In this document: one piece after another, positions 56,932-64,000 of the stretch
Position numbering within the stretch: the first letter of the stretch is position 1
Layout: each line of letters begins with the position of its first letter
Source: Gadus chalcogrammus
Taxonomy: Eukaryota; Chordata; Actinopteri; Gadiformes; Gadidae
NCBI RefSeq assembly: GCF_026213295.1
Contig: NC_079432.1
Span: forward strand, 15,877,564 to 15,941,563
DNA length: 64,000 nucleotides
Reading direction: 5' to 3'
Position numbers and translations under genes: made by a program
Notes under the pieces: model-generated
Told to the model about the DNA's origin: nothing
Database searches by the model: none
Seen by the model: only the letters and a program-made list of their open reading frames with translations

Positions 56932-58500
56932 GTCCTCCCCTCGCCTTCCCAGCTCTCAGTGGCTACCAGGCCCCTGCGAGCCAACAGGCTGCCGTTTGGA
57001 GTTTTACTCTGCCCTTTAATTAGCCAAACTGTCACCCAGGGTTGGCTGCACGGGGGTGTCCGCCGCACGCAGACGGCCGCAGACTCGTGTGGATGCCTTC
57101 CGCACATTCCTAAGACACTGTGGTACCGTGTAGCACGTTGCGACTCTGTTTGGGCCTCGCTACATACTCCCATCACTGCCATTGCCTATTCTCTGCTAAT
57201 ATAAGTGAGACAATAGTTCCATGCAAGGCTACGCCAAAATAAGCTAGTATAAACGTGTTATGAAACAGCCTTGTTAATGTAGGCTATGTAGGCTTCCCAT
57301 GAGGTTAAGGGAAGTCCCGATGTGTTTTGGTGGAAACCCAACTCATAAACCCTTCAGAAGTAGATCTGTGACCCAGATGTGTGTTTTGGGGGGCACTTTG
57401 ATGAAACATCAGTCACATTAAGCACCAACCAACCAGAGCGGGTCTCTCCTGGATTAAGGGTAAACCTGGGAGCCACCAACGGACCCGTTGTTAAGGTCTG
57501 AACGAGATCAAATACAGGAACAGGCCTTAACTTTGCATGGCTTCCCCTGTCATCTTTTATTCAAGCTATTTTGGCCATCTGACCCAAAATAGTATCTTTT
57601 AACACTCGTTGTAGACGGGTTTAGACTTTCATTATCCTCATTTGAGGGGACTAATTATAATGTATCGACTAATGGTAATGTTTGGCCAACTTTACTGCTA
57701 TACTCACATACATTCACACTTCAAACGACTCCTCTGTGTTCAGTTAAAAGTGGTTGTCTATGAAGTGCCTTGCTCGGCAGGGGAAGGTCAGACTCCCAAG
57801 GGTTTGAACATATCACCTTTTTTTCAAAAGGTCCAACAGTATCAAACACCTCATGATCTCTTTCTCAAGGGTGCCCACAGGTAGGATGCGGACACCCAGT
57901 ACCTCTGGACACGACACCAGTTGTGAAGGTGTAAGGAGGAGGGAAGGTCCAACCCCATCACCAAGAACGGGCGGCCATGGAGGATATACATTGTATGTAC
58001 AACTATACTACTATTAGAAGTATAAATTAGCATGTTGTAGCATCTTATCCTGGCTATCTTTGTTGTATACGGGGAATGAGTTAACCTAGCGATTGTGGGT
58101 GCTTGGAACTGTTCCAACTGCGGTATATTGTTGTTTCTCCTTCTTCTGACAGATGTACTTATTGTAAGTCGCTTTGGATGAAAGGGTCTGCTAAATGCCC
58201 TCAATGTAAAATGTAAATATATGTGTATGTGATTTACACCCTTCTCAACCCAGTTTAATCAGAAATACAATACTTGAAAACATGGGGGAGAACAGAGCTC
58301 GAACAAAGTGATTTACTTTAGGGAAGCCTCTCTTTTGACCTCTGAATCATCCATTGGGTTGGGATGTGGTTGGATGAATATATTTCTCTGTGGCTTTTTG
58401 ACTTACACAGTTAAGCATTATTTTATTTAAAACCACTGTTTATGGTTTTAGGGGAAATTCTGCTACACAACAAGCTGCACTTAGTGTAAGAGAAATTCGT
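56337..58500. other. Intergenic, no gene supported
   Basis: Contains an (ATC)n repeat and a V-SINE-type tail near 58157-58216 (GTCGCTTTGGATGAAAGGGT, CTGCTAAATGCCCTC, then ATGTAAA-type end). No gene was seen. Confidence 0.5.
56885..56932. repeat. (ATC)n trinucleotide repeat
   Basis: About 16 copies of ATC. Confidence 0.97.
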
Positions 58501-58531
58501 ACATGTTTTCCCTTGTGGGCTCACACAGACA

Positions 58532-58533
58532 AT

Positions 58534-58632
<99 letters not shown>

Positions 58633-58712
58633 CATACCACACATGTATGCACACACACACACATACACACTCGCACACACTCGCACACACAAACACACAC
58701 GGGCGCTCGCAT

Positions 58713-58768
<56 letters not shown>
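58532..58768. repeat. (CA)n compound microsatellite
   Basis: Two long CA runs (58534-58630 and 58712-58767) separated by CA-rich imperfect sequence. Confidence 0.97.
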
Positions 58769-59763
58769 CTGAATGTGTTGGAGGGAGAAAGAGTGAGAGA
58801 AAGACAGTAAGAGAGAACCTACATTACGCTGTTCAACAAGCTGGAAACAAGGCAAAATAATCTCAGAAAAGCAAGCCAGAGGGAAAGAGTGTGATGGGGA
58901 ATGGGAGAGTTGGGGACAGAGCAGGACATAGAGAAAGAGAGAGAGAACAGAACGAAAGAGAACAAGAATCTCTCTGAGGCTAAAAAGCAGAGTAGCCTCA
59001 GAGAGAGAATCAAAGAAAGATCGAGAGAGCACAAAACAGAAGGAACAGAGTCAAGAGGACATGAAAAAGGAGGATTTCAACCACCACAAAGATCCAGCAC
59101 TGTTGGGAGGTCTGGTATCGCAGCTATAGCAACCCCCACCTCTCCTCCTCACCCCTTCCTCTCTCCCCCCCCCACACACACCGCCTCCCTCCTCCCCCTC
59201 TCCCCTCCTCCCCCCCTCTCCTCTCCTTGCCTGGAGTGCATTCCTGTTCCATTCGACATACATAAGCTACGTCTCTCTCAGTGCCAGTCAGCCAGCCGGC
59301 CAGCCAGACAGTCTCAACCTGCCACCACTCATTCCGCCCCACGCTGTAGCTCATCCGTCTCTTGAGGTAGCAGTAGCTTCTGCTGAGGAAGACCTGATGG
59401 ACTTCGGGCTGGAGAGGAGCCGATGATGCTGATGTCTTATTGATGATCATTTTTGGTTCCCTGTCTGAGGCTTGTTCACACTCGCTCCCCTGTCCAGACA
59501 AAAACTCTCTATGCACAGGGAGGTTTACCTGAGAAGGTGTTTCCATGGGAACCGTCAAGAGGTGAGGTGTATGAATCGGCTGGACCTTCTTCTGCCTCCT
59601 CAAATGTCCACCATCCCAGCAGGCCCCTGCGATCTTCCCCAGTGTGCTGAGTGTGTTTGAGAGGACTATCGTCCCTGTGGGCATCCCAGCGAAACACTTC
59701 AGAAGAGGGGACTGAGTGACATCTGGAGTTAAGGCTGCCTTCTCTCTCTGGACGGACAGGAGA

Positions 59764-59821
59764 ATGGAAATCACCCTGTACTGCTGTTTTCTGTCCCTGT
59801 TTCTCATCCAACAGCACCAAG
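59764..59821 (+). CDS. First coding exon of an unidentified gene, signal peptide
   Basis: The ATG in GGAGAATGG starts MEITLYCCFLSLFLIQQHQ, a short hydrophobic signal-peptide-like sequence. It ends at a consensus donor AAG|GTAAGA in phase 1, the usual phase after a signal-peptide exon. About 300 bp of upstream sequence (from about 59450) looks like unique 5' UTR with short upstream frames. No further exon was found to 64000, so the next intron is longer than 4 kb. The gene is not recognised; a secreted or membrane receptor is likely. Confidence 0.5.
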
Positions 59822-62800
59822 GTAAGACCCAATTGGGTTGAGGGTGTGCGTGTGTCTGTGTGTGTCTGTGTGTGTGTGCGTGTTTGTGTGTGTGTGTGTG
59901 TGTTGGGGGGGGGGGGGTTGGCTAGATGTAGGATGAGGGAGAGGGTGTAAGGTACCTCTCTATAGGGAGATGTACGGACAAGAGCAAACAGGAATCTATG
60001 CCTTGATCAGAGGCCTGGTTGTGGTCTATGCGAAAGGATTACAGAGGAATAATTCAATTATGATCCAAAGAATGTACCAATGTTAACTAAAGTATTAATG
60101 TTTGATGTCAAACCTAACTAAATTGCTTTTTAAAAATGTTTTAGCTTCAAATAAGGGTGATAATGATGGCTATTTGTGTTATTTGGCTTTTTGCGAGTTT
60201 ATCTCCCAGTATTTGGTAATCATCTGCACCTAGGATGTGGAAGATGATCTTGGTAAAATGCCCTCTAGTGATTACCTGCCTGATTTAAGACATTTGTGCT
60301 CCACCGCCACACGAGGAGCCTCTGTATTTTGTGCACCTGCATTTCCAAATCAAACATATTTCTGTTGAAACTTCAACATTGTTATGTGCGTCTGGATCTA
60401 GTCCACCTCATTCCATAGTGTCTGTGCATGCCAGGAAATATCTGCACATCTGTAGGGAATGCATTGCATATGAACAAAACACCTGGAACCACAGGAAGCT
60501 ACACCTGCACATTCAAAGTGTACATTGAAAATATTTGTATAGAAAACCAGATGTTTCTTTTCCTGCCAGGATTGTCAGCCTCCAACGTTCTTTGGGGCCA
60601 ATAGGTGACTGTCATGGAGAACACCGGAGATTCTCCTGAGCATGGGGAAATGTCTCTCTGTGTGTTGATCTTATAAGATAAAGGAGGCTTCTAGATCCCA
60701 GAGGGGAGTTCATTGTAACATAAACCTGGTTTATAGCCCTGAGACCTCGATGGTCACACCAAGATCCTCAGTTGAAATCCGATAGTAAACTAAACAACCT
60801 GTGCTTTTGAGAAGGCAGAACCTATTCAATAAAGAAATTTTAAGGCCAATTCCCTTGATTCCAAACGTGTGAGGTTCAGTGAAAAACCCATCCTTAACGC
60901 AGCATCCCTAATGCTGCTCAGACTGTCAGAAAGTCATGCCGTTTTCTAACAAGTGGTGTGAACTAACTGTGTTAACACCACTAACAGACTGTTGAGTAGT
61001 ATAACATCCGCACATTCTCCACTTTGCGTGACATGACATTTGTTGATTACAAGTTAGGTTTACCTTTTTAGAACGTTTCATTACTTTGAGTTATTGCCTG
61101 AATTCAGAAAGTTCCAAAAGATAAACAACCAAACAATCAATTCAACCCAACTAAACTTGACCTAACTCAAATAAATAGACATAGATAGATTCAAACCAAA
61201 TGTGGGACTCCCCAGAGTCAGAATCAAACTAAGTGCGCTCTGAGCTGTTGAACCTATTTGTCTTCAAAGTAAGGTAGCAAAGCAGTGCTTAGAGTGGAAA
61301 AAAATAAGTGCTGGTACTCCCTTCTTCACTTATAAGCAACGCGGTAGAGGTAATGCTGAGCTTCAAAAACGATTTAATCAAAGGGACAACCATTTCAATT
61401 ATTGGAGTACACTCACTTTAGTGTCATGAAAGTTTTCAGGCTGGGATGTCCTTAAATCCTAGGAATTGATGTAAACTAAACCAGTCCAGATATAAAAGGT
61501 AAGTAAATATAATATGTCAGATATTATGTAAATCATGGATATATAGCAATTGTTAGCTAACATGCCTGCCATAAGAATTAATAATGGAAGGGTTTATAAT
61601 ATTATAAACGTAATATTTATAATGACAGGGCTGTGCATCTGTAATGTTTGGTTGTTTGTGTGCCCCAAAGTGACCAAAAATTGATTAATTTAGCTTTAAG
61701 ATCTATGCGTTAACAAGATAAAATGAAAATATGCTTGACAAAAACACGCCTCCTCTCAACAGCAACTAATCAAAGGGACAACCATTTCAATTATTGGAGT
61801 ACACTTGCTTTAGTGAGCAAACCCGCATCACCATGCTTTGTGCCAATTACACAAGGATTTGTGTGTGGTGCATTGAATTCTTCAGGCCTAAAATCTAGAA
61901 CTCTGGTGGAAGCGATGAAAACAAGGTGTCACATCTATGAGAGGAGGCAAACTGGCACACCATGTTCCCTGTGAACGCACACAACAGAGACAGACACAGA
62001 TAGAAGACAGTGTTGGACAAAAAAGAAAATTTGAGTAGTTAGCTATGCAGCTTGCAATCAATGTAGTCAAAATATAAAATGCGTTGTGAGATTAATCTCA
62101 TTGGCTATTTTAAAGAAACAGTGGAAGTAAAAGATTTGGTTGTATTGTCTGTTTGATAGTAGCATAAATTCAGCAAGCACAAACTTCAGAAATAAGATGT
62201 TCACATACTTACAGAAATTGCACCATAGGCTCTGTGGTTAAATTCAGGTTCTGGGGCTGCTGTTTCATCCGCATCTTACCTTGCCTTTGCAGGGAGAGGC
62301 TGAAAGGGATCAGAGGTAGACAATAAATTACTGTATCTGTGAATTTGGTAATGATTTCAGTGAGGTAATCTATAAATGGTAAATGAATAAACCATAACTT
62401 GTCAACCATTGTACTTTAGTGTAACACGTCAGCAGAGTTGACAAATATTCAAAGCCAAAGACATAAGTAAACAAAAAATGTAGCTTTAACAGAAATATTG
62501 AATGTCAATCTTGATTAAAAACAATTAAAAAGATTGTGTACAGAATAAATATTATAAGACAATTAACCTACTTAAAAAAGGGTCCTACAGGTCTTGGGGT
62601 CAGCTTTGCTTGAATGATGAGGAGCATCACATGCTGTTTCATCTGCAGATTTTCCTCCCTAGGCAAGCCTTGACTTTACATAACTTTGTGGATTGAACTG
62701 CTGTAAAGGTGGCCCATTGCATTTCAGAAACCCCTTATTTTCGAACGCGATACGGAGGACGCCATTGTTGTTCACTTTATTTCCGAACTTCCGGATAGTT

Positions 62801-63007
62801 CAGCCTGAAAACCCATAAATATGGACATGGTTGCCAAGCTGTTGGATGATGTTGGGAACAATGTCCAGTGTTGGCAAGCGTAATGCAAAACTCTTCTGTG
62901 TTTGCTGCATAACTTTGCATAACTTGAATATCAAGAAAAACAATGATTTCAATGTTATACTTCACATGTTGAGAATGGGAATAGGCATCAGAAAATAGAA
63001 AACCTAA
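59822..63007 (+). other. Probable first intron of the 59764 gene; no exon seen
   Basis: AT-rich, with (TG)n at 59850-59905 and a 49-bp direct repeat (61375-61423 and 61767-61815). No coding exon could be supported. Confidence 0.4.
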
Positions 63008-63532
63008 TGGCGCGTTTCCACTGCAGGGTGCGGTACGGCTCGGTTCGCAAAGGTGCGGTACGGATTGCGTTTACACCGCCAAAAGTGGGCGTGACCCGGA
63101 CTGAGCCATACTCGTTTTGCCCTCGTCTTCAGTACTCCTCCGTTGGGGTACTGAGACACCTGAAAGGGTGCCGGAAAATTCGAGCTACACATCCCCTCCG
63201 TTGATTGGTCGACAGAATTGTCACTTCCGGGCGACGTGGGGATAAAAACAAACCAACAGTAGCCTCGAGGTATTATTCTTTACAATGAACATGTCGCGTA
63301 AAACGCTTGCTTGGGCGAACAAGGAGGTGGAGACGTTCCTCTGCATTCTTGGGGAGGAAGACGTTGTTTACGAACTTTACTTAGCTGCCGCGGCGATCGA
63401 CATCCGGCCTACCATAAAGGGTACTGTCGGCGGTGGAAACGCGACCTCGGAACCAAGCTGGGCTATACTGGCCCCTCCCTACCGGACTGAGGCGAACCGA
63501 ACCGTACCGCACCCTGCAGTGGAAACGCGGCA
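63008..63532. mobile_element. Non-autonomous PIF/Harbinger element with Myb/SANT remnant
   Basis: The ends TGGCGCGTTTCCACTGCAGG and its near-exact inverse close the element, flanked by the 3-bp duplication TAA (63005-63007 and 63533-63535), as usual for PIF/Harbinger. Inside, on the + strand at 63291, MSRKTLAWANKEVETFLCIL begins a Myb/SANT-like domain fragment that runs into the right end. Confidence 0.9.
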
Positions 63533-64000
63533 TAACAAGATTAAAACCCAAAACAAGAATCCTGTCGACCCCAAGATCATTGTGATGGGAGTTGACATGG
63601 TCATTGGCAAGAGTATCGGTAACGAACAATTTAAGTTCATTTTTCCACAGACCTTCGTTGCGCCCTGTTCGCTCCGACCTTAATGTGACTAGGGGGGTGG
63701 GGGGCAGTATTTAGTAGCCTGGCATAACCCGACCAATTGCAATGTCTGGATCCACTCCGTTCATTTTCATTTTCCAAGGGGTGCAATTTTCCAGGCCTAC
63801 AACCAATCATATAAAAAAAAATCTTCTTTAGTAATAATATACCGTCCAGTTGGTTTAATACTGCCTTCGACGATTCTACATCAGCGGAAGCCGTCGTATT
63901 TATCGCGCCTCATATTAGATGAACGGTTCTGATTTGTCGGACTATCTTGTACCCGGCAGAAATCTTTTTGTATGGGAGGGCCAGACCTAATTTGAAGATA

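Noticed and set aside
58901..59365. 154-codon frame before the 59764 exon
   Set aside because: It has a low-complexity GAGA/Pro-rich composition, no homology recognised, and overlaps the likely promoter/5' UTR area.

Overview
The window looks like genomic DNA from a ray-finned (teleost) fish. The evidence is split genes with GT-AG introns, very abundant (TG)n and (CT)n microsatellites, and a repeat set typical of teleosts: a tRNA-derived SINE with a V-SINE-like tail, an L2/Maui-type LINE, a Tc1 transposon, hAT and PIF/Harbinger elements. A run of 100 Ns (4832-4931) marks an assembly gap. No prokaryotic or viral genome features were seen.

The main content is one large + strand gene, from the gap to 27891 or 34375. 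It encodes a long adhesion G-protein-coupled receptor that I call ADGRG4 (GPR112)-like. I reconstructed 21 coding exons plus two alternative last exons from splice sites and reading phase. Every junction keeps frame, giving about 2442 or 2506 residues from the gap onward. The order is: one giant exon (about 4.95 kb) coding a Ser/Thr/Pro-rich mucin-like stalk; a short extracellular module; a hormone-receptor-like Cys/Trp domain; the GAIN domain; an intact GPS with the HL/T autocleavage site; seven transmembrane helices; and a Ser-rich cytoplasmic tail. The N-terminal exons lie upstream of the window or in the gap.

The introns hold an antisense L2-type LINE (14298-17530), a SINE (12082-12250), a hairpin MITE (12715-12850) and a hAT element (30372-31050). 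The most unusual feature is a set of tandem arrays at 5' splice sites of this gene. A 32-bp repeat duplicates the exon-end/donor at 19436. A 22/17-bp minisatellite begins 2 bases after the donor at 23304. An array of ten close and several diverged copies of the exon-end/donor of the tail exon, spaced by (CA)n, runs from 26767 to about 27720. Long (TG)n tracts also abut several splice sites.

Downstream of the receptor (34376-59000) is a gene-poor region: a probable 3' UTR, nested or solo transposons (Tc1 interrupted by a solo LTR, a Harbinger-like element inside a second inverted-repeat element, a MITE), a decayed HECT-like pseudogene on the minus strand, and simple repeats. At 59764 there is a plausible first coding exon, with signal peptide, of an unidentified + strand gene. 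The window ends just after a complete 525-bp PIF/Harbinger element.
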